This document shows positions 46,244-55,075 of a stretch of 64,000 nucleotides of DNA, in pieces. This stretch comes from Ruminococcus hominis (lineage in GTDB: Bacteria > Bacillota > Clostridia > Lachnospirales > Lachnospiraceae), in the NCBI RefSeq assembly GCF_014287355.1, contig NZ_JACOPE010000001.1, forward strand, positions 3,348,001 through 3,412,000. Direction: 5' to 3'. The notes below the pieces were generated by a model. That model did not search any database, was not told the DNA's origin, and saw nothing but the letters and a program-made list of their open reading frames with translations. Every line of letters begins with the position of its first letter. Positions within the stretch are counted from its first letter, which is position 1. Both the position numbers and the translations under genes were made by a program.

Positions 46244-47097
46244 AGGCTCTCCTTTCGCTGCTTTATCAGTTGCTTTAATCGTTCCAGCTTTTCCTGTGCG
46301 GTTTCCTTTCGGAAGTTGCTGCCCGTGAAGCGGACGGGGGCGCACATGGAAGTCAGCCTGTCATAGATACGGGCGTGGGGCGTGTCCTGCGGGTGCTGCA
46401 ATTCCTCCAGCGTGAGGTTGGTCGTGGCGATCAGCGGCTTGCCGCTTCGGTAACGGCTGTCAATCACGCTGTAAACCTGTTCCAGCCCGTACTCTGTCCC
46501 TCGCTCCATACCAAAATCATCAAGTATCAGCAGAGGGTAGCTGCAAAGGCGGGAAATATATTCGTTCCTGCCCTCAAAGCTGGCGGCAAGGTCACCCAGT
46601 ATCGTTGCAAAATTTGTCATGCGAACGGCAACCTCTTTTTCCATAAGGGCGTTGGCGATACAGGCGGCAAGGTAGCTTTTTCCTGTCCCCACGCCGCCCC
46701 AAAACAGGTAGCCGATATTTTCAGCCTGCATGGTTTCCCAACTCTCCACATAAAAGCGGGCGGTTTCGGTCTGTGGGTTTCTGCCGTTGTCATGCTCAAA
46801 TGTCCAGTTCCGCATAGCGGGGTCGGTAAAGCCCCGGCGTTTCAAGTCCTCCACTGTTTCAAGGTGCTTCTGTCGGCTTTCAGCGGCTTCCCGCTTTTCA
46901 CGGGCTGCCCGGTGGCAGTCGCACTCTGCCGGGTGTCGGTCATGCCCTAACCATTGGGCGGTTTCTTTTGAAAAGTATGCTTCTTTTGGCGTATGGCACT
47001 TGCCGCAGTATAAAAGCCCGTCCTCGCCTGTGTAGTCCTCTGCTTCGGCGGTAGTGGCTGTAATGTCCGTAATCATAGCTTCAATCTCGTTTTTCAT
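46240..47097 (-). CDS. IstB/DnaC-like ATP-binding protein (helicase loader)
   Basis: A 285-residue protein. An N-terminal zinc-finger-like part (CGKCHTPKEAYF...CDCH, ~32-62) is followed by an AAA+ domain with Walker A GGVGTGKSYLAA (~135) and Walker B LLILDDFGMERG (~195). This matches DnaC/IstB-like loaders found next to replisome organizer genes. ATG 47097 follows GGAGG and overlaps the previous stop. It probably supports E3 circle replication. Confidence 0.88.
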   Translation of the reverse strand: MKNEIEAMITDITATTAEAEDYTGEDGLLYCGKCHTPKEAYFSKETAQWLGHDRHPAECDCHRAAREKREAAESRQKHLETVEDLKRRGFTDPAMRNWTFEHDNGRNPQTETARFYVESWETMQAENIGYLFWGGVGTGKSYLAACIANALMEKEVAVRMTNFATILGDLAASFEGRNEYISRLCSYPLLILDDFGMERGTEYGLEQVYSVIDSRYRSGKPLIATTNLTLEELQHPQDTPHARIYDRLTSMCAPVRFTGSNFRKETAQEKLERLKQLIKQRKESL

Positions 47098-47843
47098 AAG
47101 CTCTCGCCCTCCTTGCATGAATAATCGGGTATGCCCTGTTTCGGGGCAGCCTTGCCTTTGGCAGCGTCCTCCTGCGCCCACTTGTAAATGGTGGCTGCAT
47201 GGCTGTGGTACTGCTTCCCGGTGGAAGCGATATGGCAGGAAAGCCGGTCAATATAATACTCCCACTTGTCGGGCAGCTCTGTTTTCAGCCCGGAAAGCTC
47301 TGTATCGGTCAGTATCACATTGTTGTATCTGCCATAAGCGGCGGGGGCGGGGTATCCCGTTTCTCCCTCTCTCTCTTTTTCTATCTCTATCTCTTTCTCT
47401 AACTCTATCTCTATCTCTGGTGGACGAATGTCGGACAAATGTCCGCCTTTTGTCCGGGGCGGTAAAAGTGCCTTGTTTTCCAGCCTTGCAGCCCGTTTCC
47501 TCTCGGCTTCGGTAGAGGACTGTCCTATCATCAGCTCAATGTCGGTCATATAGAAAGCCCCGCTGTCAAGCTGCTCCACAAGCCCCAACTGCCGGAAAAT
47601 CTCTAAAGCCCTCTCAACTGTCCCTATCTGGTGGCGGGTCAGTGTCGCTATCATCTGCGCTGTGTAGGGGATATGCTCGTCAAGCTGCAACTTCCCGCCG
47701 TTTTTCAGCGATTTTAAGTACAGCTTCAAGAGAATATTGGAATATAAAATCCCGTCTTTCATATCTTCCAGCAGTACAATGGAGTCGCTGTCAAAAAAGT
47801 TCTCTTTCAGCTTGAGGTAGTAATACTTGCGGTTATCTGCCAT
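47094..47843 (-). CDS. phage replisome organizer-like / replication initiator protein
   Basis: A 249-residue protein: MADNRKYYYLKLKENFFDSD and DGILYSNILLKLYLKSLKNG form the winged-helix N-terminal domain of phage replisome organizers; YKWAQEDAAKG near the C-terminus suits a DnaB/DnaD-like tail. A Glu/Lys repeat (EIEIELEKEIEIEKERE) links them. GGAGG precedes ATG 47843. With the DnaC-like gene it forms a replication pair. Confidence 0.85.
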   Translation of the reverse strand: MADNRKYYYLKLKENFFDSDSIVLLEDMKDGILYSNILLKLYLKSLKNGGKLQLDEHIPYTAQMIATLTRHQIGTVERALEIFRQLGLVEQLDSGAFYMTDIELMIGQSSTEAERKRAARLENKALLPPRTKGGHLSDIRPPEIEIELEKEIEIEKEREGETGYPAPAAYGRYNNVILTDTELSGLKTELPDKWEYYIDRLSCHIASTGKQYHSHAATIYKWAQEDAAKGKAAPKQGIPDYSCKEGESL

Positions 47844-48045
47844 TGTCCCTGTCCTCCTTTTTCCGGCGTTTGGAGTAGTAGCGGGGGCAGAGTATGATAA
47901 CCGCCCGGAAGCTCTGCTTGCAGCTATGGGTACAGCTCCGGCAGAGGTCGTTGTATGTGATACGGTCGCAGGTGGCATTCCCGACTTTCACTTGCCGCAG
48001 GAAAAAAGACCATTCCAGCCGCCGTTTCTTGCTCATTCTTGGCAT
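47833..48045 (-). CDS. small cysteine-rich protein (E3)
   Basis: A 70-residue basic protein with four or five Cys (ATCDRITYNDLCRSCTHSCK) followed by an Arg/Lys-rich tail, a likely zinc-binding protein. ATG 48045 follows GGAG. It overlaps the replication gene start. Such a gene often sits between MobA and the replication genes in this element type. Function unknown. Confidence 0.65.
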   Translation of the reverse strand: MPRMSKKRRLEWSFFLRQVKVGNATCDRITYNDLCRSCTHSCKQSFRAVIILCPRYYSKRRKKEDRDNGR

Positions 48046-48229
48046 GGGTGCGCTCCTTTCTGCCGTTTCCGCTGGTGTGGCGGTATCGGCGGTAATTCTG
48101 TATCATCTCGGTATCATTTTCGGGGTTTTTCTGCCCTGTAAGCCCGTTAAAAAATCCTTTGGTATTGGGGATAGGGTACGGGGCAGCCCCCTTGTTCTGT
48201 ATGGGTTCAGGTACATTTTGGGGTGGTTT

Positions 48230-49852
48230 TTATCGCTCCTGTTCCTGCCTTTTCACAGGCTTGCGCTCCCGGCGTAAAATCTGGTCGATATTGCCCTTGA
48301 CGGTCTGTAAGCGGCGGTATTCCTCCCGTTTTGCCCGGTAATCGTTGTAGCCGCTGTTTTTCTCTTTGATAAGGGTTTCAATCTCTGCTTGCAGGGCTTT
48401 ATAGCTTGGCAGCTTGGAAATGCCGTTCTCCCTAAAATAACGGGCGGCTGCGTCTGCTATGATAAAGTCGCTTTCGTGCTTCTGTCGGTAGGCTGCTTTT
48501 GCTTTGGCGTTTTTCTGCTGTTTCAGCCCGTCCCGGACAGGGCGGGTCTTGGAATAGGCAAGCACCTGCCGTTGCAGCTCCTTTTTCCCGTCCAGCGTCT
48601 TTTCCACCTGCTTCAGCTCTGTAAGGCTTTCCCGCATGGCGGTATAGGCGGCAGAACAGGCTTCGTCCAGTTCCTCCGGGGAAGAAAAGCCGTACTGCTG
48701 GTAGGCGGTAACGGTAGCCGCCATTTGCTTTAGATTGTACTTTGCCGCCCAGCGGTCATAGCCCACGCCCTTGCCCTCGGCTCGCTTGGCTTCCCGGTCA
48801 ACCATGCGCTGCAAGGTGTTGTCTGCCGGGGTGGTTTTTGTGGTTTTTTCCCCTTGTGACGGCTTTTTAACTGCGGCAGGGTATTCGGGTATGGCTTTGG
48901 TCTGTTCGGCGGCTCTGCGGGCGTTCTGTGTAAGCAGGGCAAGGACAGTAGCCTTGTCAAAATCGTCCCCCAGCTTCCGGGCTGTGATAGGCTTTGTCCT
49001 GTCCGGCGTGAGGTAGGAAAGCCGCCCCCGACTCTCCTTGACAGTCACACCCTCACGCAGCAAAAGGGAAGAAAACTCGTCAAAGCTGGTAGCTTGGGAA
49101 AGTGCCTGCCGTATCGTCCGGCGCAGCTTCGCCTTGTCCGTTTCAAACTTGGTGGGCTTGGTCGGCTGTCCGGCGGCTTCTCTGGCGGCGTTCTCTTTAT
49201 CAAGGGCAAGCTGCCCTTTCTTTGCCGCCCAGTATTCCCGTTCCGTTATCCGTTCCTTGCTGCCGCTTAGGAGGTCGATTTGGTAAAGCCCCTCCCGGTG
49301 GCACATCTCCATGACTTCACTCTTGAAATATTCCATAGCGGCGTTGGTGCAGCGGTGCTTGCAGCCCTCCCGTGTATCGGCTGGTCTGTCCATGTAGGGC
49401 AGAAGCGGGACTTCATAAATCCGCAGGGAGTTGATGACGATATGCACATGGATATTGCCGCTGTGGTTATGCCCGTCCGGGTGGGTGCATACAAGGGCTT
49501 GGTGTCCGGGGAAATGCTCTTTACAGAACTGCTCGCCCAGCTCCTGCGCCCGGTCTACGGTCAAGCCGTTGTCTGTCCCGTCCCGTGGGTCAAAGCTGAT
49601 GATATAGTGGTGGCTTTTCACATCTTCCCGTTTTTGGTTTTTCTCATAGCGGAGATTGGCTCGCATACAGGCAACAGCGAAATCTTCGCCCCCACAGTTA
49701 AGGGAAGAAATGCGGTAATCCTCCCTCGGTATCAGCCGCCCGTTTTCATCAAGGGTGGGCTTCATGGTAAACTCGTCATGCTCAAATGTGAGGTAGGCTT
49801 CCGCTGCGCCATAGTCGGCATTTTTAGAGCTGATATGTTTGAATGTTGCCAA
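48230..49852 (-). CDS. mobA: relaxase MobA (E3)
   Basis: A relaxase of about 540 residues. From TTG 49852 it reads MATFKHISSKNADYGAAEAY, with SHHYIISFDPRDG, HPDGHNHSG and the HUH motif GNIHVHIVINSLR. It is clearly related to the ICE relaxase at 11998 but only moderately similar. The C-terminal half is coiled coil. The start is uncertain: TTG 49852 matches family N-termini; GTG 49861 is the alternative. It overlaps mobC. Confidence 0.88.
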   Translation of the reverse strand: MATFKHISSKNADYGAAEAYLTFEHDEFTMKPTLDENGRLIPREDYRISSLNCGGEDFAVACMRANLRYEKNQKREDVKSHHYIISFDPRDGTDNGLTVDRAQELGEQFCKEHFPGHQALVCTHPDGHNHSGNIHVHIVINSLRIYEVPLLPYMDRPADTREGCKHRCTNAAMEYFKSEVMEMCHREGLYQIDLLSGSKERITEREYWAAKKGQLALDKENAAREAAGQPTKPTKFETDKAKLRRTIRQALSQATSFDEFSSLLLREGVTVKESRGRLSYLTPDRTKPITARKLGDDFDKATVLALLTQNARRAAEQTKAIPEYPAAVKKPSQGEKTTKTTPADNTLQRMVDREAKRAEGKGVGYDRWAAKYNLKQMAATVTAYQQYGFSSPEELDEACSAAYTAMRESLTELKQVEKTLDGKKELQRQVLAYSKTRPVRDGLKQQKNAKAKAAYRQKHESDFIIADAAARYFRENGISKLPSYKALQAEIETLIKEKNSGYNDYRAKREEYRRLQTVKGNIDQILRRERKPVKRQEQER

Positions 49853-50222
49853 CAGCGTCACCCACTTTCTGCAAGACTTCAAACTTTAGGGCAGCAAGGT
49901 CGGAAACCGCCGCCCGCACCTCCCCGGCAAGCTGCGGGTAGGGGCTGTGCCACTCGTTCAGCGTCCGGGCTATCTGGTTTAAGTTGCCGCCGATCCTGCC
50001 GTATTCGGCGGTCAGTTTCCCGACAGCGGCAAGCAGCTCGTCATTGACAGGAGAAACGGTTATGATGGGGCGTATGGCTGCCCCGGTTATGGCTTGCCGG
50101 ATAAACTCGGCTTGGCTCATGTTGTAAGCAGAAAGCCTTTCCGCAAACTCGGCGTATTCTTCCTCGGTCATGCGTGTCTTGACTACCCGGCTGCGGTGCG
50201 GTGTGTTGTATCGTTTTCGCAT
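49824..50222 (-). CDS. mobC: MobC relaxosome protein (E3)
   Basis: A 132-residue protein: MRKRYNTPHRSRVVKTRMTE then a ribbon-helix-helix (YAEFAERLSAYNMSQAEFIR) and the MobC motif TAEYGRIGGNLNQIARTLNE. ATG 50222 follows AAAGGAGG. It is the first gene of the E3 mobilization operon, next to the putative oriT. Confidence 0.92.
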   Translation of the reverse strand: MRKRYNTPHRSRVVKTRMTEEEYAEFAERLSAYNMSQAEFIRQAITGAAIRPIITVSPVNDELLAAVGKLTAEYGRIGGNLNQIARTLNEWHSPYPQLAGEVRAAVSDLAALKFEVLQKVGDAVGNIQTYQL

Positions 50223-50229
50223 GGTAAAA

Positions 50230-50690
50230 CCTCCTTTCTGTGCGTGGTGTCCTCTCACTAATAGGAGAAAAACGGGGTGTGAAGCGGAACTGTTTTTGAA
50301 AAATCCGAAAAAATATTTTGAGGGATTTTTAAGCGGCGCAAGCCGCATAAGCAGGGTTTGGGGAAGGCACTCCCCAACAAGATTCCCGCAGGGGCAAAAT
50401 GAGCGAAAAGCGAATTTTGGTACTGCGGTAGAATCTTGCTCTAAGAAAGTGACGGATTCCGCTGTGTAGGCTTCTGCTGATACCCTCGACGGAGAGGGCG
50501 GGGCTTCTGCCAACTTTGCGGCAATATTTTTCCCGTCATTATTACTACGCACTGGAAGAAAAATATGGCAAAGTCCCCCGGAAAATCTTTTCGTGTTTTC
50601 GTAACAGTATTTGACAAAAACGGGCGCAAAAAAACAGGAAACCTTTTTCTGATTTCCTGTTTACTGACTGCCAAAAAGGGCGGCGGTTAT
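50230..50690. other. oriT: E3 intergenic region with putative oriT
   Basis: It contains GCGGCGCAAGCCGC, the hairpin TTGGGG-AAGGCAC-TCCCCAA (50358-50377) followed by CAAGATTCC, and GAATTTTGGTACTGCGGTAG. The GGGG/CCCC hairpin next to mobC resembles those near 11475 and 20578. No gene is seen in the 470 bases. CAGGAAACC...GGTTTCCTG-like pairing near 50635-50662 could terminate the regulator gene from the other side. Confidence 0.5.
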
Positions 50691-50697
50691 TCGGTTG

Positions 50698-51117
50698 TCA
50701 TTCCCCGGAAGCAAACTTGTAGCCTATGCCTAAAACGGTCTTTATGTAGGTGGGGTTTTTGCTGTCCGGCTCTATCTTTTTCCGTAGGTTGTAAATCACG
50801 TTGACAACACTTGAATGGCAGCTATCGCTATCCATGTTCCAAACGGCTTCAAAAATCTGTTCTTGTGTGAGGACATTGCCGGGATTGGAAGCAAGGAATA
50901 CAAGGGTACTGTATTCAAGGCGGGTAAGGTTTATTTCCTCCCCGTCCCTAAATACCCGGCGTTGGTGCTGCCTTATTTCCAGTCCCGGAAAAAAGAGTGT
51001 AGGAAAAACACCAAAAGACATGGTTTCCATTTTAGCTTGATTGGCAGTTATTAACGATATAATTTGTTCATATAAGTTGTTCTGATTATCTGTCCGAATT
51101 ATTATTAACTTATCCAT
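50698..51117 (-). CDS. winged-helix (OmpR/PhoB-type) regulator without receiver domain
   Basis: A 139-residue protein. Residues ~50-139 are an OmpR/PhoB DNA-binding domain (INLTRLEYSTLVFLASNPGN, VLTQEQIFEAVW, VVNVIYNLRKKIE, and YIKTVLGIGYKF). The N-terminal ~48 residues are too short for a receiver domain, so it is either a stand-alone regulator or the end of a trimmed response regulator. It follows the HelD-like gene by 13 bases and is likely co-transcribed. Confidence 0.82.
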   Translation of the reverse strand: MDKLIIIRTDNQNNLYEQIISLITANQAKMETMSFGVFPTLFFPGLEIRQHQRRVFRDGEEINLTRLEYSTLVFLASNPGNVLTQEQIFEAVWNMDSDSCHSSVVNVIYNLRKKIEPDSKNPTYIKTVLGIGYKFASGE

Positions 51118-51130
51118 GTGTTTTCATGAC

Positions 51131-53332
51131 CTATTCTGTCTGCGCTAGTTTTGTATGTTTAGAAGTTGCATATATCAATGGGCTAACTTCTTTTTCACAA
51201 AATAAGCTAAGTCTATGGAGTGCTCTGGTACAGGCAACGTATAAGAGATTTTTATCATCTTCATCATAGTAGTTTTGATTGTCTGCATCACAAATTAAGA
51301 CGGCATCAAATTCCAACCCCTTTGACATATATACTGGTATAATGAATACACCTTGTAACTCTGCTGCACTTCCATTTCTGATTATTTGTATATCTAGTTT
51401 GTGCTTTATTTTGTTATACAAGCAGATGGAATTATTTTCAGTTTTACAAATTAATCCTATTGACTGTAATCCTTTTTCTTGGCATGATTTTACCTCTTCA
51501 ACAATCTTGTCAATAAAGACTTCGGAATTATCCGCAATAAATACTTCCGGGCTATCCCCTTTCCGATTAAAACTTTTTATCTGTGGACTTTGTTCTATGA
51601 ATTTTAAGCTAAAATTTAATATCTCATTCGTACAACGGAAACTTTTGTTCAACACGATAAGAGAAGATTTTTTCTTATTCAGTATTTTATGAATTTCTTC
51701 ATAGAAAGATATATCCTCTTTTTTGGCAAGGGTTTGTTTCATATCCCCTAAGATTGTAAATTTAGCATTTGGAAATAATAAGCCGAATATTTCATATTGA
51801 AGCGGGTAATAGTCTTGAGCTTCATCAATGACAACCTGCTTGATATTTTTATATTCATTCGTTCCGTATATTTTTAAATATAAATAAAGCATTGCTATTG
51901 CGTCATCATAGTATATACAGCCTGCTTCCAGATTTTCTTTCGTATATTCCCGGATTTCCTTTATGCTCTCTGAGGAATTATTATTTTGCAATAAACTGAA
52001 AAAATAGGATTCATTGCTAAATAATGTTTTATACAACTCAAATATATCAATTTTTATAAATTTTTGTATTTCCTGCTTTACTAAATTTTTTTCTGCTTTA
52101 TGTCCCCGTCCCTTTCCTGTTCCAAATATTAGTTCTAAAATATAATCTTCTAATTGCTCTAACTTTATGCCTAATGGAGTTTCTGTTCTTCCCAGTATCT
52201 TATCTTGTAGAGTCTGCCTGTTTACAACACATGTTCCTTCATAATAAACATCATCAAATTCTATCCATTGGCATGGAATATCATAAATAAATTTGTCTAA
52301 TATTTCCCCAAAAAGTTTTGACGCTTTAAACTCGATACTGTCTTTATAAATTTTTTTGTATTGTGAGGGAGCAATTATTTTTTCTAAAAAATCGTTCTTG
52401 GACTGAATTTTCCTGCCTTTTAACAGCATTTTTAGAATATCCTCAAATACAACGGAGATAACATTATCTTCTCCCAATTCGGGCAACACATTAGAAATAT
52501 ATTGCTCAAATATAGTATTAGGGGAAATAATCATAATATTATTTGCGGACAACTTTGTCTGTAATCCTTGATACATAAGATAAGCTGCCCGATGAAGGGC
52601 AATGGAAGTTTTACCGCTTCCTGCCACGCCCTGCACCATTAACAGGTCGTTTTCCATATCTCTGATAACAGCGTCCTGTTCTTGTTGTATTGTTTCAACT
52701 ATCGCTTTCATTTTGGCGGTGGTATTCTGTGATAATAGTTGTCTTAAAAATTCATCAACAATCTGCACATCTGTATCAAAAAAATACTTTAACACTCCAT
52801 TCTTTATTTCATACTGACGTTTTAATTTGAGTTCACCTGTTACCCGCCCGCATGGAGCGTCATAAAATGCTTCTCCTTTCATAAAGCGGTAAAAAATACT
52901 TGCAATCGGTGATCGCCAATCATAAACATACATCTCCTGATAACTGTTTTTCCGTAGAGAGGAACGTCCGATATATATTTTTTCACATTCTTCCTCATCA
53001 TCAAATTTAAAATCAATACGGGCAAAATATGGTGATTTTATCATGTTTTCCAGTAAAAGTATTCTGTGTTCTTCTTCTTCATAATCTACAATTTTATCTG
53101 TAACAGGGTTCATATATTGACTTAACTCAACAAGTGCCTCAAATCCGTCAGAAGTGTATAGATTTGTAACACTATGTGTTGCGTTTTCACGAACTTCTTT
53201 TTTGGCTTCGATAATTTGTGATTTCTTTTTTTCTGCTGCTTCTTTTGCTTGTTTTAATTGTTCCTCGGCTAAAGATATAGTTTGCTTTAATCTTATTTCT
53301 TCGTACTCTCTTTCTGATTGATTATTTCCCAT
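51131..53332 (-). CDS. HelD-like UvrD-family helicase / RNA polymerase recycling factor
   Basis: A 733-residue SF1 ATPase. A long N-terminal coiled coil (~5-55) is followed by Walker A QGVAGSGKTSIALHRAAYLM near residue 240, DEAQDYYPLQYE (Walker B/motif II, ~505), NKSFRCTNEI (motif IV) and VYMSKGLEFDAVLI with VACTRALHRL (motifs V-VI). The coiled-coil arm and length fit HelD, which frees stalled RNA polymerase; some relatives protect against rifamycins. As cargo with a regulator, a stress or drug role is inferred. Confidence 0.85.
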   Translation of the reverse strand: MGNNQSEREYEEIRLKQTISLAEEQLKQAKEAAEKKKSQIIEAKKEVRENATHSVTNLYTSDGFEALVELSQYMNPVTDKIVDYEEEEHRILLLENMIKSPYFARIDFKFDDEEECEKIYIGRSSLRKNSYQEMYVYDWRSPIASIFYRFMKGEAFYDAPCGRVTGELKLKRQYEIKNGVLKYFFDTDVQIVDEFLRQLLSQNTTAKMKAIVETIQQEQDAVIRDMENDLLMVQGVAGSGKTSIALHRAAYLMYQGLQTKLSANNIMIISPNTIFEQYISNVLPELGEDNVISVVFEDILKMLLKGRKIQSKNDFLEKIIAPSQYKKIYKDSIEFKASKLFGEILDKFIYDIPCQWIEFDDVYYEGTCVVNRQTLQDKILGRTETPLGIKLEQLEDYILELIFGTGKGRGHKAEKNLVKQEIQKFIKIDIFELYKTLFSNESYFFSLLQNNNSSESIKEIREYTKENLEAGCIYYDDAIAMLYLYLKIYGTNEYKNIKQVVIDEAQDYYPLQYEIFGLLFPNAKFTILGDMKQTLAKKEDISFYEEIHKILNKKKSSLIVLNKSFRCTNEILNFSLKFIEQSPQIKSFNRKGDSPEVFIADNSEVFIDKIVEEVKSCQEKGLQSIGLICKTENNSICLYNKIKHKLDIQIIRNGSAAELQGVFIIPVYMSKGLEFDAVLICDADNQNYYDEDDKNLLYVACTRALHRLSLFCEKEVSPLIYATSKHTKLAQTE

Positions 53333-53729
53333 AAAAAATACCCTCCTTGATAAAAAACAACAGAAAAATTCTCACTGATACATTGCTAGGCTAGTTTAGC
53401 ACACGTTTGCCTATATAAACAGTCTTGTAATCATGAAATTTGTATGATACTATTATGGTGGGAGAGAGAATACAAAAATATTGTATATGCAATAGTAAAA
53501 AGGTCAGTAGCCTTTCCCATTATCCCATATCTTCAGCAGACAGGAATACAAGCCCAGTAAATTCTTCTTACAGAACGTGGGAAAGCTGCACCTTAGCTTT
53601 CCATGTCCTGTGAATAGAGTTATCCATGATTCCATAGCCTGTTATGCACATTTCCATAATGCTTGTCTTTGGTTCTTTTGTTCGGAATAGTGTGGTGCTT
53701 GCGGTCTATCTCTTGTTTTCGGTTGCTTG
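53333..53729. other. gene-free right end of E3
   Basis: About 400 bases without a gene. It holds the HelD promoter region, a hairpin GGAAAGCT...AGCTTTCC at 53580-53602 and, at the edge, the right terminal repeat. No small gene is evident. Confidence 0.5.
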
Positions 53730-53745
53730 CTTCTTTACCGTACAT
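53730..53745 (-). repeat. E3 right terminal inverted repeat
   Basis: On the minus strand ATGTACGGTAAAGAAG, matching the left end at 44248 in 14 of 16 bases. Just outside it maff2 sequence resumes (GAGCATTTGCACCCGGG on the plus strand). Confidence 0.8.
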
Positions 53746-53875
53746 GAGCATTTGCACCCGGGTTGTCGTTTCCATAACCTTCCATCAGGTTGATTACGCC
53801 CCAGACACCAAGGCCGGCACCGATTGCAACGACCAGTGTCTGAAGGATATTGATTGCACTGCTAAAAAAAGCCAT
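53746..53875 (-). pseudogene. 5' fragment of maff2 (interrupted by E3)
   Basis: From ATG 53875 the frame reads MAFFSSAINILQTLVVAIGA, then LGVWGVINLMEGYGNDNPGA, the N-terminal half of the Maff2 family (a small membrane protein found before the VirB6-like gene in Tn1549-type ICEs). It enters E3 after PGA. The start has no strong ribosome binding site. Confidence 0.9.
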
Positions 53876-54002
53876 AATCAAATGTATGAACAAACGCTTT
53901 TCTTATGGTCTGTAAGCGTTTGGCTCTACTCCTTTCCCTTTTATTCAGACCTTTTTGTACCCTTATCAGTAGTAGCAGGGTGCTCGAATTCTTTCTTTCA
54001 TA

Positions 54003-55075
54003 TCAGTCCTCACCTTCCTCAGCTTCAATCGCTGATACATCTTCTTGTGTTACAGTTACTTCATACATTTCAAATTCTGTATCTTTCGACATCACCAGTC
54101 GGTGTGCCAGATATTTTTCGACATCAAACGCATTATTCTTATTGAAATCGGCAAGCTCTTTGTACCGTTTGTGCTTTGTGATGTCATATTTGTTGCTTAA
54201 AAACGGCCGGACTCCACGAAGCTGTAAGATACATTTTTCTCCATCCATGACCGCCAGCTCATCTCTACTCATCAGTTCTTTTCCTGTCTTTTGATAGTTC
54301 AGCCCATAGGACCGGTTGCTGCCTCTGGTGTCTGATGTGTTGTAAAGATCAATGGTTTCCTTTCCCAGGGTTTCTGATATTTCTTTCAGTGTGGAACTTT
54401 CCTTTCCACCAAGGAAAAGAACAGTGTCACAGTTACCTGTGATCGTCTCTGCAGCATCCTTATAGATGGTTTTCAGCTGAGATTGTGACTGCAGAATGAT
54501 AGAAGCGGAGATTTCCCTGCTTCGGATCGTAGCAATCAATTTGTCGAATTTTGGAATCTGTCCGATATTGCTGAACTCATCAAGAAGCAGCCGTACATGA
54601 TAGGGAAGTCTGCCTCCATGCTCATCATCCGCTTTATCACAAAGCAGGTTAAAGAGCTGGGTGTACATGATCGCTACCACAAAGTTGAATGTGTCATCGG
54701 TATCACTGATGATGACAAACATAGCTGTTCTCTGATCACCGATCATATCCAGTTCCATTTCGTCATACGACATGATTTCTCTTAGCTCCTGAATATCAAA
54801 TGGTGCGAGTCTGGCACCACAGGAAATCAAAATCGATTTTGCAGTTTTGCCGGCAGCAAGCTTGTACTTGCGATATTGCCTTACTGCAAAGTGTTCCGGA
54901 TTTTCTGCTTCCAGTTCTTCAAACAATTCATCCACTGCATTTTTAAATTCTTCATCATCCTCCCTGGTCTCACTGGCATTGATAAATTCCAGCAAAGTAG
55001 AAAAGTTCTGTTCTTCCTCTGGTGCCTCATACCAGATGTATCCGATCAGTGCAGAATACAAAAGACGCTCGGCCT
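54003..55075 (-). CDS. virD4: VirD4/TcpA-type coupling protein, 3' exon
   Basis: The downstream half of the coupling protein (357 codons): ERLLYSALIGYIWYEAPEEE, Walker B-type LLLDEFSNIGQIPKF, IILQSQSQLKTIYKD, and an acidic C-terminus. Joined at base 55075 to 57827 it continues the 5' exon in frame, giving a 607-residue protein and restoring K-A-E-R-L-L-Y across the junction. It is separated by the group II intron. The coupling protein brings the relaxosome to the VirB channel. Confidence 0.9.

Larger units (their letters stand above)
44248..53745. mobile_element. mobilizable element E3 (TnpX-type) inserted in maff2
   Basis: It is bounded by imperfect terminal inverted repeats and splits maff2 cleanly. 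Content on the minus strand: serine recombinase, tnpW-like, IstB/DnaC-like ATPase, phage replisome organizer-like, Cys-rich protein, MobA and MobC relaxase genes, plus a winged-helix regulator and a HelD-like helicase as cargo. GC is higher than the ICE for the mobility genes and lower for HelD, so E3 is itself mosaic. Confidence 0.85.

Noticed and set aside
47350..47425. TCTCTATCTCTATCTCTTTC low-complexity run as a CRISPR or satellite repeat
   Set aside because: It encodes the Glu/Lys/Ile linker of the replisome organizer-like protein and has no spacer structure.
49280..50047. 255-codon plus-strand frame across E3 mobA/mobC
   Set aside because: Antisense shadow of two confident relaxosome genes, with no domain signal.
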